A stretch of 64,000 nucleotides of DNA. Origin: Marinigracilibium pacificum. Its GTDB lineage: Bacteria; Bacteroidota; Bacteroidia; Cytophagales; Cyclobacteriaceae. Positions 1 through 8,958 of this stretch are shown in pieces; the stretch's first letter is position 1; each line of letters opens with the position of its first letter. Location: positions 1-64,000 of the forward strand of contig NZ_JABBNU010000008.1 of NCBI RefSeq assembly GCF_012926615.1. The letters run 5' to 3'. Made by a program: the position numbers and the translations under genes. The notes beneath the pieces were generated by a model. It was not told the DNA's origin. It made no database searches and worked only from the letters and a program-made list of their open reading frames with translations.

Positions 1-170
1 AATAAACTCCTTCTCATTACCTCAATTTCTAGCTTTCTTTCACCGTCTGTTTCCGAAAGGGATTGCAAAGGTAAACACATTTTTCGTAAATGCAATACAC
101 CCAAAAAGAAAAAGTTACGCAACCGTTTTAACTACCTATTCCTCAACGGTATATTTTATCAACTTCCATG
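1..170. other. Left-edge non-coding leader region
   Basis: No convincing coding frame lies here. On the minus strand a promoter at 66-95 fires leftwards, so bases 1 to about 60 are read as the 5' leader of a gene beyond the left edge. The rest separates that promoter from the purA terminator. Confidence 0.6.
66..95 (-). promoter_or_regulatory. Bacteroidota-type promoter for a gene left of the window
   Basis: Read on the minus strand, TTG (95-93) is followed by a spacer of exactly 19 bases and TACCTTTG (73-66), a full match to the TAnnTTTG -7 box of Bacteroidota promoters. Transcription would start near 59-60 and run off the left edge. It has the same geometry as the tRNA-Leu promoter at 4232-4261, which supports it. 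The target gene is not visible. Confidence 0.7.
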
Positions 171-205
171 AAAATAAAAAAACCGGCCCTTCCCGAGGCC
201 GGTTT
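171..205 (-). terminator. Rho-independent terminator of purA
   Basis: Arms AAACCGGCC (180-188) and GGCCGGTTT (197-205) form a GC-rich 9-bp stem with an 8-base loop. On the minus strand it is followed by a T-rich run (complement of 171-180). It lies just downstream of the purA stop codon. Confidence 0.85.
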
Positions 206-233
206 CATTTTAAAAGACTAAGCTTATTTTTAT

Positions 234-1517
234 TTAAGCCGGTACTTCTTCTTTAATAATTGTAGCTTCCCTGTCAGGCCCAATAGACACTAATGTAACA
301 GGAACCCCTACATATTCTTCAATAAAGTCAATATACTCTCTTACTTCAACAGGTAAAGAATCGAAGTCTCGGATACCTTCTAGATCGCAATCCCAACCTT
401 TGAAAGATCTATAAATCGGTTCAACCGTACTTGTGCTTAAGTCATACGGTAATTCTTGATTTATTGTTCCATCTTCATGTTTATAATCGGTGCACACTTT
501 AAGCTCTTTAAAATCATTCAGCACATCTGCTTTCATCATATAAAGCTGAGTAACACCATTCAACATAACAGCATATTTCAATGCAGGCAAATCAAGCCAG
601 CCGCATCTTCTTGGTCTTCCAGTAGTCGCCCCAAATTCGTTACCGATCTTTCTTAACTTCTCTCCTGTCTCATCGTTAAGCTCAGTTGGAAATGGTCCAC
701 TTCCGACTCTGGTACAATAAGCTTTAAATATACCAAATACTTCTCCAATTCTAGATGGCGACACTCCTAATCCTGTACAAGCACCGGCAGTCATTGTATT
801 ACTACTAGTAACAAAAGGATAAGAACCAAAATCAATATCAAGCAATGAACCCTGAGCGCCTTCGGCTAAAACCGACTTTTCAGTTTTTAGATAATCATTG
901 ATGACATATTCGCTTTCAATGAATTTGTATTGTTTTAAAAATTCGATTGCAGCATAAAAATCTTTTTCAAGCTCAGGAAGGTCATATTCAAATTCATAAG
1001 CCTTTAATATAGACTCATGATGCTTGACAAGTCGATCATATTTTTGAGAAAAATCCTTTGTGAGGATATCCCCTATTCTTAAACCAACTCTTGCAATTTT
1101 ATCTTGATAAGTAGGTCCGATTCCTTTTAATGTAGATCCAATCTTTTTATCTCCTTTAGATTTTTCATAAGCTGCATCTAGCAATCTATGAGTAGGAAGA
1201 ATTAGCTGTGCCTTTTTAGAAATAGATAAGCAGTTTTTACAATCAACTCCTGCATCAAGAAGCTTTTCAATTTCTTTTCTCAATATAACCGGGTCTAGCA
1301 CAACGCCATTACCAATTACATTATCTACTCCTTCTCTGAATACACCTGAAGGGATTTGATGTAGGACATGCTTTCTGCCTTCAAACTCTAGTGTGTGTCC
1401 GGCATTAGGTCCGCCTTGAAATCTGGCAACCACATTGTACTTTGGAGCAAGTACGTCTACTACTTTTCCTTTGCCTTCGTCTCCCCATTGAAGGCCCAAC
1501 AATACGTCAACTTTCAT
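234..1517 (-). CDS. purA: Adenylosuccinate synthetase
   Basis: Makes adenylosuccinate from IMP, aspartate and GTP, the first committed step from IMP to AMP, in the cytoplasm. At 427 aa it has the family's usual length. The P-loop-like GDEGKGK lies at residues 12-18, with the catalytic Asp at 13 and His at 41 (NAGHT), the numbering known from E. coli. A GTP-binding motif of the TTGRPRRCGW type is also present. The ATG overlaps the TAA stop of the upstream STAS gene by one base (TAATG), so the two are probably translationally coupled. A strong terminator follows. The other AMP-branch enzyme, purB, is in the same window at 62000-63343 but in a separate unit. Confidence 0.97.
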   Translation of the reverse strand: MKVDVLLGLQWGDEGKGKVVDVLAPKYNVVARFQGGPNAGHTLEFEGRKHVLHQIPSGVFREGVDNVIGNGVVLDPVILRKEIEKLLDAGVDCKNCLSISKKAQLILPTHRLLDAAYEKSKGDKKIGSTLKGIGPTYQDKIARVGLRIGDILTKDFSQKYDRLVKHHESILKAYEFEYDLPELEKDFYAAIEFLKQYKFIESEYVINDYLKTEKSVLAEGAQGSLLDIDFGSYPFVTSSNTMTAGACTGLGVSPSRIGEVFGIFKAYCTRVGSGPFPTELNDETGEKLRKIGNEFGATTGRPRRCGWLDLPALKYAVMLNGVTQLYMMKADVLNDFKELKVCTDYKHEDGTINQELPYDLSTSTVEPIYRSFKGWDCDLEGIRDFDSLPVEVREYIDFIEEYVGVPVTLVSIGPDREATIIKEEVPA

Positions 1518-1861
1518 TAGCTGTTACTTAAGCTTTTTTTTGCTCCCTCTAGGGAATCTTCTATCTGAAAAATATTATTAAGTTTTGTTATGATGAGAAG
1601 TTTTTTGACCTGATCACCTGGATTAACCAATACTACTTCTCCTCCTCTATTCCTAAACTTGGTCAGGATTGTAATTAAAACTCCTATACCACTACTATTA
1701 ATATATCTTAATCCTGAAATATCAATTGCACAAAGCTTCACTCCTTTATCAATATTCTCCTGAATCACTTCAATTAGCTCTGCACCATCGCTTTCACCAA
1801 TAAGGTCTCCTGAAAATGAAAGAACAAAAACCTCGTCTTCTAATTTATAATTATATTTCAT
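1517..1861 (-). CDS. STAS-domain anti-anti-sigma factor-like protein
   Basis: A 114-aa single STAS domain of the SpoIIAA/RsbV type. The phosphorylation-loop pattern Asp-Ile-Ser-Gly ... Asn-Ser-Ser-Gly-Ile-Gly is present at about residues 48-60, so Ser56 or Ser57 is the likely phospho-acceptor. Known relatives control sigma factors or other partners by switching with a Ser/Thr kinase of the RsbW type. No such kinase, phosphatase or partner sigma factor is adjacent, so its target is unknown. It is first in a two-gene unit with purA (one-base overlap). A TATATTTG -7 box lies about 50 bases upstream on the coding strand. Family assignment is firm; the role is inference. Confidence 0.85.
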   Translation of the reverse strand: MKYNYKLEDEVFVLSFSGDLIGESDGAELIEVIQENIDKGVKLCAIDISGLRYINSSGIGVLITILTKFRNRGGEVVLVNPGDQVKKLLIITKLNNIFQIEDSLEGAKKSLSNS

Positions 1862-1912
1862 ATCAAAATCAATTTGAAAAGGAATGTTTTTCTAAGATTT
1901 GCCTTTTCACCA

Positions 1913-1920
1913 CAAATATA
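1913..1920 (-). promoter_or_regulatory. Candidate -7 box for STAS-purA
   Basis: TATATTTG on the minus strand matches TAnnTTTG and sits 52 bases before the STAS start codon. No TTG stands at the expected 19-20 base distance, so only the -7 half is supported, and chance matches are common in AT-rich DNA. Confidence 0.35.
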
Positions 1921-1964
1921 TATAATTGATCGACAACAGCCGAAAAAAAGAAATTTTTATATAT

Positions 1965-4196
1965 TTATTCCTTTGGATTATACCTTGTTACTGACTCTAC
2001 ACCATCAACATTCTTAAGTTTGTCCATTAAATTTTTAAGATGAAACTTATTATCAACATAAAGTTTAATATTTCCATTAAAAATTCCATTCTCAGTACTA
2101 ATCTGCACAGAACGCATATTTACCTGTAATTCTGATGAAATAATTTTAGTAACATCATTAACAAGGCCAATTCTATCTGTTCCAGTTATTTGAAGTCCGG
2201 CAAGAGCAGCTGTCTCTTTTTGACTTTTCCATTTAGCTTTAATTACACGGTACCCATAATTGGAAAGTAATTCAACAGCATTAGGGCAAGATGTTCTGTG
2301 TATTTTAATTCCATCTGATACAGTAATAAAGCCAAAAACATCATCTCCTGGAATAGGATTACAACACTTAGCAAGTGTATAATCAACTTTATCCATATCT
2401 TCTCCGATCAAAAGCACATCGCGGTCTTCTTCCGTAACTCTCCTTAATTCGGAAGCGAATTTTTTCGGATCTTCGAGCTTTACTTTCTTTTTTGCTGGTT
2501 CGGTAGCAGGTTCATCTTTCTTATAGAGAATAGATTTTAACCCTTTGATATCTATAATCCCCTTCCCAATCTTATAGTACATATCAAGAGCGGTTCGTTC
2601 ATTATATCTATCGCGAAGTTTATCAACTACACTACTATTGAAGTCAACTTTTAAGCGCTTAAGCTTTCTTTGTAAAATTTCCTTCCCATCTGCAGCAGCA
2701 GCTTTTTTCTCTTCTTTCAAAAAGTCTTTAACTCTTGCTTTTGCTTTACTTGTAACTACAAAACGCAACCAGTCTTCGGAAGGCTTTTGCTTAGATGAAG
2801 TAAGAACTTCTACCTGATCTCCATTTTTCAGGACATGATCTATCGAAACAAGTTTTTGATTAATCTTCGCACCAATGCACCGCTTCCCAACTTCACTATG
2901 TATCTCAAAAGCAAAATCTAAAGTGGTTGCACCATTTGGTAATGATATAAGATCTCCTTTGGGCGTAAAAACAAAGATTTCCTTATTGAATAAGTTATAT
3001 CTAAAATCATCCACAAACTCGATAGCCTGAGTTGTATCACCAGCTTCAAGTACTTCACGTACCCTGCTTATCCATGCCTCAAGGCCAACTTCAGGATTGG
3101 CATTAGCAGAATCTTTATACTTCCAATGAGCAGCATACCCTTTTTCAGCAATATCATCCATTCTTCTTGATCTGATTTGCACTTCTACCCATTGGCCACC
3201 TTTACTCATTACTGTTGTGTGAAGTGATTCATAACCGTTGGCTTTTGGTGTACTAATCCAATCCCTTAGTCGATCCGGGTTAGGCTTATAAAAATCGGTA
3301 ACTACAGAATATGCCTGCCAACAAGCTGGTTTTTCCTGTTCAAGGTCGGTATCTATAATTATCCTGATGGCAAAAACATCATAGACTTCTTCAAACGGAA
3401 TGTTTTGCTTGGTCATTTTTGACCATATACTATAAACAGACTTGGTACGACCTTTAATTTCAAATTCAAATCCTTGCTTTTCAAGTTCAATCTTTATTGG
3501 ATTTGTAAAGCGTCGGATAAACCTATCCCTTATTGGCTTATCCGCTTTAAGTTTTGTGACTATTTCATTGTATACTTCAGGCTCCGTATACTTGAGAAAC
3601 AAATCTTCAAGTTCAGATTTTATAGCATACAAACCCAATCTGTGAGCCAAGGGAGCATAAAGGTATATTGTTTCGCTGGCTATCTTAAGCTGCTTGTTTC
3701 TAGGCATGCTTTCAAGAGTCCTCATATTATGGAGCCTGTCAGCAAGCTTTATCAGGATTACTCTTACATCTTCTGAAAGAGTTAGAAGCATTTTCCTGAA
3801 ATTCTCAGCTTGTTGGGAAGTACCATATTCGAATACTCCCGATATTTTAGTTAGACCATCGATGATTTGAGCCACTTTCGGCCCAAACTCATGTTCGATA
3901 TCTTCAAGCTCGATATCAGTATCTTCTACAACATCATGTAAAAGTGCTGAAACAATAGATGTAGTCCCAAGACCTATCTCCTTGACACAGATATGAGCTA
4001 CTTCTAATGGATGAAAGATATATGGCTCACCAGATTTGCGTCGCATATCTTTATGAGCCTCGACAGATAGGTTAAAAGCCTTACGAATAATTTTTGCATC
4101 ATTATTTTTCAGGAAGGGTTTTGCAGCCCTTAATAACCTTCTGTACTTATTTATTATCTCTTTGTTTTCTTCTTCTACAGCTACAACATCAGCCAT
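1965..4196 (-). CDS. spoT: Bifunctional (p)ppGpp synthetase/hydrolase, RelA/SpoT (Rsh) family
   Basis: Sets the level of the starvation alarmone (p)ppGpp in the cytoplasm. The 743-aa length is usual for long Rsh enzymes. Domains in order: HD hydrolase (about 35-200) with His48, His62 and the HDxxED motif at 87-92 intact; RelA_SpoT synthetase (about 245-360) with the PKANGYESLHT segment; TGS (about 405-465); a conserved Cys-containing zinc-finger-like segment (KCCNPIPGDD) near 625; and a C-terminal ACT domain. Both active sites look intact, so both hydrolysis and synthesis are expected. The gene is divergent from tRNA-Leu. The nearest -7-like sequence upstream (AAGGTTTG) is imperfect. No clear terminator separates it from the STAS gene downstream. 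Confidence 0.95.
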   Translation of the reverse strand: MADVVAVEEENKEIINKYRRLLRAAKPFLKNNDAKIIRKAFNLSVEAHKDMRRKSGEPYIFHPLEVAHICVKEIGLGTTSIVSALLHDVVEDTDIELEDIEHEFGPKVAQIIDGLTKISGVFEYGTSQQAENFRKMLLTLSEDVRVILIKLADRLHNMRTLESMPRNKQLKIASETIYLYAPLAHRLGLYAIKSELEDLFLKYTEPEVYNEIVTKLKADKPIRDRFIRRFTNPIKIELEKQGFEFEIKGRTKSVYSIWSKMTKQNIPFEEVYDVFAIRIIIDTDLEQEKPACWQAYSVVTDFYKPNPDRLRDWISTPKANGYESLHTTVMSKGGQWVEVQIRSRRMDDIAEKGYAAHWKYKDSANANPEVGLEAWISRVREVLEAGDTTQAIEFVDDFRYNLFNKEIFVFTPKGDLISLPNGATTLDFAFEIHSEVGKRCIGAKINQKLVSIDHVLKNGDQVEVLTSSKQKPSEDWLRFVVTSKAKARVKDFLKEEKKAAAADGKEILQRKLKRLKVDFNSSVVDKLRDRYNERTALDMYYKIGKGIIDIKGLKSILYKKDEPATEPAKKKVKLEDPKKFASELRRVTEEDRDVLLIGEDMDKVDYTLAKCCNPIPGDDVFGFITVSDGIKIHRTSCPNAVELLSNYGYRVIKAKWKSQKETAALAGLQITGTDRIGLVNDVTKIISSELQVNMRSVQISTENGIFNGNIKLYVDNKFHLKNLMDKLKNVDGVESVTRYNPKE

Positions 4197-4231
4197 ATTT
4201 AAAATTTATTTTATTTTTTTTTCAAACCTTA

Positions 4232-4261
4232 TTGCGAATTAAAAAATCTTTTTTACATTTG
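4232..4261 (+). promoter_or_regulatory. Promoter of tRNA-Leu
   Basis: TTG (4232-4234), 19-base spacer, then TACATTTG (4254-4261): a full TTG/TAnnTTTG Bacteroidota promoter. The start of transcription would fall at about 4267, a few bases before the mature tRNA 5' end at 4273. Confidence 0.8.
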
Positions 4262-4272
4262 CACACTCAATT

Positions 4273-4354
4273 GCGGATGTGGCGAAATTGGTAGACGCAC
4301 TAGACTTAGGATCTAGCGCCGCGAGGCATGGGGGTTCGAGTCCCTCCATCCGCA
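4273..4354 (+). tRNA. tRNA-Leu (anticodon UAG)
   Basis: An 82-base gene with a seven-pair acceptor stem, GCGGATG (4273-4279) against CATCCGC (4347-4353), and discriminator A4354. The anticodon stem CTAGA/TCTAG encloses the loop CTTAGGA, giving anticodon TAG at 4307-4309, which reads CUN leucine codons. There is a long variable arm, as in class II tRNAs, and a GGTTCGAGTCC T-arm. CCA is not encoded, so it must be added after transcription. The identity follows directly from the anticodon and class II shape. Confidence 0.97.
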
Positions 4355-4361
4355 CTTACTC

Positions 4362-4403
4362 ACCCTCGATCAGATACAATAATATCTTGGTTGAGGGTTT
4401 TTT
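4362..4403 (+). terminator. Terminator between tRNA-Leu and tig
   Basis: A long hairpin: ACCCTC (4362-4367) pairs with GAGGGT (4393-4398), continued by GATCAGATA against TATCTTGGTT with wobbles and one bulged T, then a T-run to 4403. It should end the tRNA transcript. As it lies only about 30 bases before tig, any read-through would feed tig. Confidence 0.8.
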
Positions 4404-4435
4404 AATTATTGTCGTACTATAAATGTAAGTCAGCC

Positions 4436-5770
4436 TTGGATATTACGTTAAACAAGAAATCCAACACAGAAGCTACCATTAAAATTAGCTTAAATGAAAG
4501 TGATTACCAATCTCAGGTAGCCGAAAAAATCAAAGAGTACAGCAAAAAAGCTAACCTTAAAGGTTTCCGCCCTGGAAAAGTGCCTACAGGCGTAATTAAA
4601 CGCATGTACGGAAAATCAATTCTTGTTGAGGAAGTTAATCATATCGTTTCTCATAAAGTTTCTGATTACATCAAAGAAAACAACATTCAGGTATTAGGAC
4701 AACCTATTCCAAATGAGACAGCGATTAACTCTATTGATTGGGATACTCAGAAAGACTTTGATTTTGAGTACGAAATAGGATACGCTACAGAATTTAAAGC
4801 AGATGTTTCTAAAAGAAAAAAACTTACTAAGTACGTAATCAAAACTAGTAAGAAAAATATTGACGAAACAATCGAGCGACTTCAAAAACAACTTGGAGAA
4901 ACAATTGAACCTGAAACTGCAGATGCCGGTGATGTTTTTACTGGAAAACTTACTGCTGAGGATGGTTCTTTTGAAAAAGATTTAAGTCTAACTATAGATA
5001 AGGCAACTAAAAAAGAGCAAAAGGTATTTATCGGAACTAAAGTTGGTGACGAGATAACTTTTGACATTAGAAAATCTTTCAAGAAAGACGAAGATCTTGC
5101 AGAAGCTATAGGACAATCTATCGATGAGGTAAAAGACTTAAATGGCAACTTTACTTTCAAAATTGAAAAAATTGAAAGAAAAGGAGAAGCTGAATTAAAT
5201 CAAGAATTCTTCGACAAGGTATTTGGAAAAGATGCTGTTAAAAGCGAAGAAGAATTCAGAACTAAAGTTGAAGAAACTATAAAAGAAAACTACGATAGAG
5301 AAAGCGGATACCTTCTAGACCGAGATATCAGAGATAAATTCGTAGAGCTTACCAAGATCGAGTTACCTGAAGAATTCTTAAAGCAATGGATTGTTCAAAG
5401 TAATGATGGTCAAGTAACACTTGAACAAGTTGAAGATGAATTCGAAGCATATTCTCGTGATCTTAAGTGGAGTATGATCATTGATCAGATAGCTGAAGAA
5501 AATGAAATCAAAGTTGAAAACGATGAGATCGTGGATGAAGCTAAAAAATCAATTGCTCAACAGTTTGGCGGAATGCAAATGAATGAAGAAATGAGCCAGA
5601 TGCTTGATCAAATTGCTCAAAACTATCTTCAGCAAAATAATGGTCAGAACTACATGAACATTTACAATCAGGTAAAAGGTCAGAAAGTTCTTGATTTTAT
5701 AAAAGATAAAATTGATATCACAGAAGAAAAAGTTGACGTTGATAAATTCAACGAACTTGCTCAAAACTAA
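4436..5770 (+). CDS. tig: Trigger factor (ribosome-bound chaperone, peptidyl-prolyl isomerase)
   Basis: Binds nascent chains at the ribosome exit tunnel. The N-terminal ribosome-binding domain carries the signature GFRPGKVP at about residue 41. A degenerate PPIase region and a long C-terminal chaperone region with a Gln/Asn/Met-rich stretch near 375-410 follow. The frame is open from a TTG at 4409, but homologs begin at the MDITLNKK-like segment, so I place the start at the TTG at 4436 (444 aa). No in-frame ATG occurs before about residue 54, so a non-ATG start is needed. No Shine-Dalgarno is visible. It heads the tig-clpP-clpX proteostasis series. The product is certain; the exact start is less so. 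Confidence 0.93.
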   Translation: MDITLNKKSNTEATIKISLNESDYQSQVAEKIKEYSKKANLKGFRPGKVPTGVIKRMYGKSILVEEVNHIVSHKVSDYIKENNIQVLGQPIPNETAINSIDWDTQKDFDFEYEIGYATEFKADVSKRKKLTKYVIKTSKKNIDETIERLQKQLGETIEPETADAGDVFTGKLTAEDGSFEKDLSLTIDKATKKEQKVFIGTKVGDEITFDIRKSFKKDEDLAEAIGQSIDEVKDLNGNFTFKIEKIERKGEAELNQEFFDKVFGKDAVKSEEEFRTKVEETIKENYDRESGYLLDRDIRDKFVELTKIELPEEFLKQWIVQSNDGQVTLEQVEDEFEAYSRDLKWSMIIDQIAEENEIKVENDEIVDEAKKSIAQQFGGMQMNEEMSQMLDQIAQNYLQQNNGQNYMNIYNQVKGQKVLDFIKDKIDITEEKVDVDKFNELAQN

Positions 5771-5790
5771 ATTTAACGAATACCGTTAAT

Positions 5791-5820
5791 AAAAAAGTCC
5801 GGCAGTAGTTGGACTTTTTT
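5791..5820 (+). terminator. Terminator of tig
   Basis: AAAAAAGTCC (5791-5800) and GGACTTTTTT (5811-5820) form a perfect inverted repeat around a 10-base loop, ending in a T-run. It separates tig from clpP. Confidence 0.85.
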
Positions 5821-5909
5821 ATTATTCAATTTAGTAAAAAAGGTACTTGTATTGGCAATTATAACCTACAGGTAGTAGATTGTTTGTGAAATTACAGTCA
5901 CTTAAACCC

Positions 5910-6584
5910 ATGAAAGAAATCAATACTGAAGAATTTAGAAAATATGCAGTTAAACACAGAGGCATTAGTGGCTCAACGTTTGACGATTATTCAAAAGAAA
6001 TGCAGAACATGACTCCTTATGTTATTGAGGAGCGTCCAACAAATTTCAGACAGATCGATGTATTTTCGCGTTTGATTATGGACAGGATTATATTTTTAGG
6101 CACTCCGGTTAATGATGAAGTGGCTAATATAATTACTGCACAATTATTATTCTTAGAATCTGTTGATTCAAAAAAAGATGTCTTATTATACATTAATAGT
6201 CCAGGTGGTTCGGTTACTGCAGGATTAGGTATGTATGATACAATGCAATATATCCAACCAGATGTTGCTACGATCTGTACCGGTTTAGCAGCTTCTATGG
6301 GTGCTGTTTTATTAGCTGGAGGAACCAAAGATAAGCGTGCAGCACTACCTCATAGTAGAATCATGATTCACCAGCCATCCGGCGGAATGCAAGGAACATC
6401 TGCAGACATGGAAATCAGCTATAAGCTAATCATGTCTTTGAAAAAAGAATTGTATGATATTTTATCCAAACATACTGGTCAGACTTATGAACAAATCGAA
6501 CTTGACTCTGACAGAGATTATTGGATGAAATCCGAAGAAGCCAAAAAATATGGCTTAATCGATGAAGTATTAAATAGAAATTAA
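5910..6584 (+). CDS. clpP: ATP-dependent Clp protease proteolytic subunit
   Basis: Serine peptidase of family S14 that forms the tetradecameric chamber used with ClpX. The catalytic triad is visible: Ser129 in GLAASMGAV, His154 in IMIHQPSGG, and Asp203 in the DSDRDYW segment. I chose the ATG at 5910 (224 aa). A TTG ten codons earlier keeps the frame open but is not needed. The N-terminal extension of about 30 residues over E. coli ClpP may include a propeptide. clpX follows after 13 bases and the two are surely co-transcribed. The tig terminator upstream implies a separate promoter, but I found no clean -33/-7 pair. Confidence 0.97.
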   Translation: MKEINTEEFRKYAVKHRGISGSTFDDYSKEMQNMTPYVIEERPTNFRQIDVFSRLIMDRIIFLGTPVNDEVANIITAQLLFLESVDSKKDVLLYINSPGGSVTAGLGMYDTMQYIQPDVATICTGLAASMGAVLLAGGTKDKRAALPHSRIMIHQPSGGMQGTSADMEISYKLIMSLKKELYDILSKHTGQTYEQIELDSDRDYWMKSEEAKKYGLIDEVLNRN

Positions 6585-6597
6585 AGGAAGGAAATTT

Positions 6598-7830
6598 ATG
6601 TCCCAGGAAGTAACGTGTTCATTTTGCGGGAGGAATAAGAAGGATGTGGACCTGATGATTTCCGGTATTCATGCTCATATTTGTAATTTGTGCATCAGCC
6701 AGGCAAATCAAATCCTGACAGAAGAATTAAAAAACAACAAAAAAGCAGAGTCTCCTCAGTTTAATCTTCTTAAACCGAAAGAGATTAAAACTCATCTTGA
6801 TGAGTACGTAGTTGGTCAGGATGAAGCTAAAAAAGTTATATCTGTTGCAGTTTATAATCACTATAAAAGATTAATGCAGCAAAAAACCGATGATGATGTG
6901 ATTATTGAAAAATCTAACATTATTATGGTTGGAGAAACAGGTACAGGAAAAACATATTTGGCTAAGAATTTAGCTAAAATTCTTGAGGTGCCATTTTGTA
7001 TTGCTGATGCTACAGTTTTAACAGAAGCTGGTTATGTTGGAGAGGATGTTGAAAGTATTTTAACACGACTTCTACAAGCAGCAAATTATGATGTTGAAGC
7101 AGCAGAAAGAGGTATTGTTTACATTGATGAGCTAGACAAGATCGCCAGAAAATCTGATAATCCATCAATAACACGTGATGTTAGTGGTGAGGGAGTTCAG
7201 CAGGCTCTTCTGAAATTATTAGAAGGAACTGCAGTTAATGTACCACCTCAAGGCGGAAGAAAACATCCTGATCAAAAAATGATCACTGTTAATACTGAAA
7301 ATATTCTTTTTATATGTGGGGGAGCGTTTGACGGAATTGCCAACCATATTACCAGAAGAATGGACACAAGACCAATCGGTTTTGCAGGTGAAAAGGATAG
7401 AGCTGCCAAAGAAGTGGATGAACAATCTGTTTTAAGCCATGTTACAGCTCAGGATCTTAAAAGCTTTGGTTTAATACCTGAATTGATCGGTCGTCTTCCA
7501 GTACTGACATATTTAAATCCTTTAACTTCTGAGACACTTAAAATGATTCTTCAGGAACCTAAAAACGCTTTGGTAAAACAATATACCAAGTTGTTTGAAA
7601 TGGAAGGAGTCAAAATTCGTTTTACTGAAGGAGCAATTGATTATATTGTTAAGAAGGCAACTGAATTTAACCTTGGAGCAAGAGGACTTAGATCAATTTG
7701 CGAAGCTATTATGAATGATAGCATGTATGAGTTACCATCAATGGAAGATGTTTCTGAACTAACTATTGATAAGGAATATGCTCAATCAAGATTTGAAAAA
7801 TCAAATTTTAAAAAGTTAAAAGTGGCTTAA
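6598..7830 (+). CDS. clpX: ATP-dependent Clp protease ATP-binding subunit ClpX
   Basis: AAA+ unfoldase that recognises substrates and threads them into ClpP. At 410 aa it has the usual length. The N-terminal zinc domain has Cys7, Cys10, Cys29 and Cys32. Walker A is GETGTGKT (near 107-114) and Walker B is VYIDELDKI. The [10 protein letters not shown]-type sensor/pore region and the GARGLRS sensor-2 motif near the C-terminus are intact. It sits 13 bases after clpP. The last codon runs into the convergent lpxB: the two stop codons share the TTAA at 7827-7830, so there is no room for a terminator between them. Confidence 0.97.
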   Translation: MSQEVTCSFCGRNKKDVDLMISGIHAHICNLCISQANQILTEELKNNKKAESPQFNLLKPKEIKTHLDEYVVGQDEAKKVISVAVYNHYKRLMQQKTDDDVIIEKSNIIMVGETGTGKTYLAKNLAKILEVPFCIADATVLTEAGYVGEDVESILTRLLQAANYDVEAAERGIVYIDELDKIARKSDNPSITRDVSGEGVQQALLKLLEGTAVNVPPQGGRKHPDQKMITVNTENILFICGGAFDGIANHITRRMDTRPIGFAGEKDRAAKEVDEQSVLSHVTAQDLKSFGLIPELIGRLPVLTYLNPLTSETLKMILQEPKNALVKQYTKLFEMEGVKIRFTEGAIDYIVKKATEFNLGARGLRSICEAIMNDSMYELPSMEDVSELTIDKEYAQSRFEKSNFKKLKVA

Positions 7831-8942
7831 CCTCTCAGATTAAGCCTTGAAAATATAAGCTTTCCAGTTTCCTGGGAAGCTTTTTTATTCCCCAAAATTT
7901 CCTTTATCTCACTAAAACCTTTCTTCATTTCTTCACCCTTCCCACTGTACAAAATAGCCTTTAATCCGGAAATCATTTGTTCTGAAGTCATATCATCCTG
8001 GATCAACTCTGGCACTACCTCTCGACCGGCAATTAGATTAGGAAGACCTATAAAATCAACCTTGATTAATCTTTTAGCTATCATATAACTAATCTTTCCT
8101 GCTTTATAACAAATCAGATGAGGCACATTAAAAAGAGCTGTTTCTAATGTCGCTGTACCACTTGTTACCAAAGCCGCATCTGCTGTTTTTAATAAATCAT
8201 ATGTCTGATCTGACAACAGAGTAACATTAGAGAAGTCATTTACTGTAGAATATAGCTCTTTTGGTAAATTATCAACTGCTGCAACGACAAAATGACAATC
8301 AGGAAATTCAGGAATCACCTGCAACATTTCCTTAAGCATTGAAGACACTTCCTGATATCTGCTTCCTGGCAATAATGCAATTATTTTTTTCGAGTTATCA
8401 CCAATTATTTCCTTCGCAAAATTATCTTTTGGATTGAATGACCTGATTTGATCAAATAATGGATTCCCAACATAATCAGTCTGGTAATCAAACTGTTTAT
8501 AAAAATTAACCTCAAATGGCAGAATACAATACATATAATCAACTAGTTTTTTGATTTTATATGCTCTTTTTGTATTCCATGCCCAAATTTTAGGTGAAAT
8601 ATAGTAATGCACTGGGATATTGTTTTCTTTGGCATGGGAAGCCATACGAAGATTAAAACCTGCAAAATCTACTAAAATAATGGCGTCAGGCTTTTCCCTG
8701 GAAATATCCTCCTTACACTTCTTAATAGCTTTTCTTATAGTTCCATAGTTTTGGATAACTTCCCAAAACCCCATAAAACTTATCGATTGGTAATGGGTAA
8801 GCACCTTCATGCCAGCATTACGCATATAGTCACCCCCCCAACCAATAAATTCTGAAGAGCTATCTATAGAACTTAAGGCTTTGATTAAGTTTCCGGCATG
8901 CATATCTCCGGATCTTTCTCCTGCTATTAAAAAATACTTCAC
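7827..8942 (-). CDS. lpxB: Lipid-A-disaccharide synthase
   Basis: Glycosyltransferase (GT19) that joins UDP-2,3-diacylglucosamine and lipid X in lipid A biosynthesis at the inner face of the cytoplasmic membrane. At 371 aa it has the usual length and shows the N-terminal [10 protein letters not shown] motif, the PKIWAWN segment and the [10 protein letters not shown] motif at about 190-200. The start codon is GTG at 8942; it fits the conserved N-terminus exactly. It follows queD by 16 bases and is probably in the same transcript. The 3' end overlaps clpX tail-to-tail by four bases. Its presence shows that the organism makes lipid A and has an outer membrane. Confidence 0.95.
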   Translation of the reverse strand: MKYFLIAGERSGDMHAGNLIKALSSIDSSSEFIGWGGDYMRNAGMKVLTHYQSISFMGFWEVIQNYGTIRKAIKKCKEDISREKPDAIILVDFAGFNLRMASHAKENNIPVHYYISPKIWAWNTKRAYKIKKLVDYMYCILPFEVNFYKQFDYQTDYVGNPLFDQIRSFNPKDNFAKEIIGDNSKKIIALLPGSRYQEVSSMLKEMLQVIPEFPDCHFVVAAVDNLPKELYSTVNDFSNVTLLSDQTYDLLKTADAALVTSGTATLETALFNVPHLICYKAGKISYMIAKRLIKVDFIGLPNLIAGREVVPELIQDDMTSEQMISGLKAILYSGKGEEMKKGFSEIKEILGNKKASQETGKLIFSRLNLRG

Positions 8943-8958
8943 CGATATCAGCTATTAA

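Noticed and set aside
116-146. Plus-strand ACGCAACC sequence like the ECF -35 at 58966
   Set aside because: No GCATCTT-like -10 at the right distance and no plus-strand gene follows, since purA converges; probably chance.
1876-1908. GAAAAGG/CCTTTTC inverted repeat before the STAS gene
   Set aside because: Short arms, 19-base loop and no T-run; not a terminator and weak as an operator.
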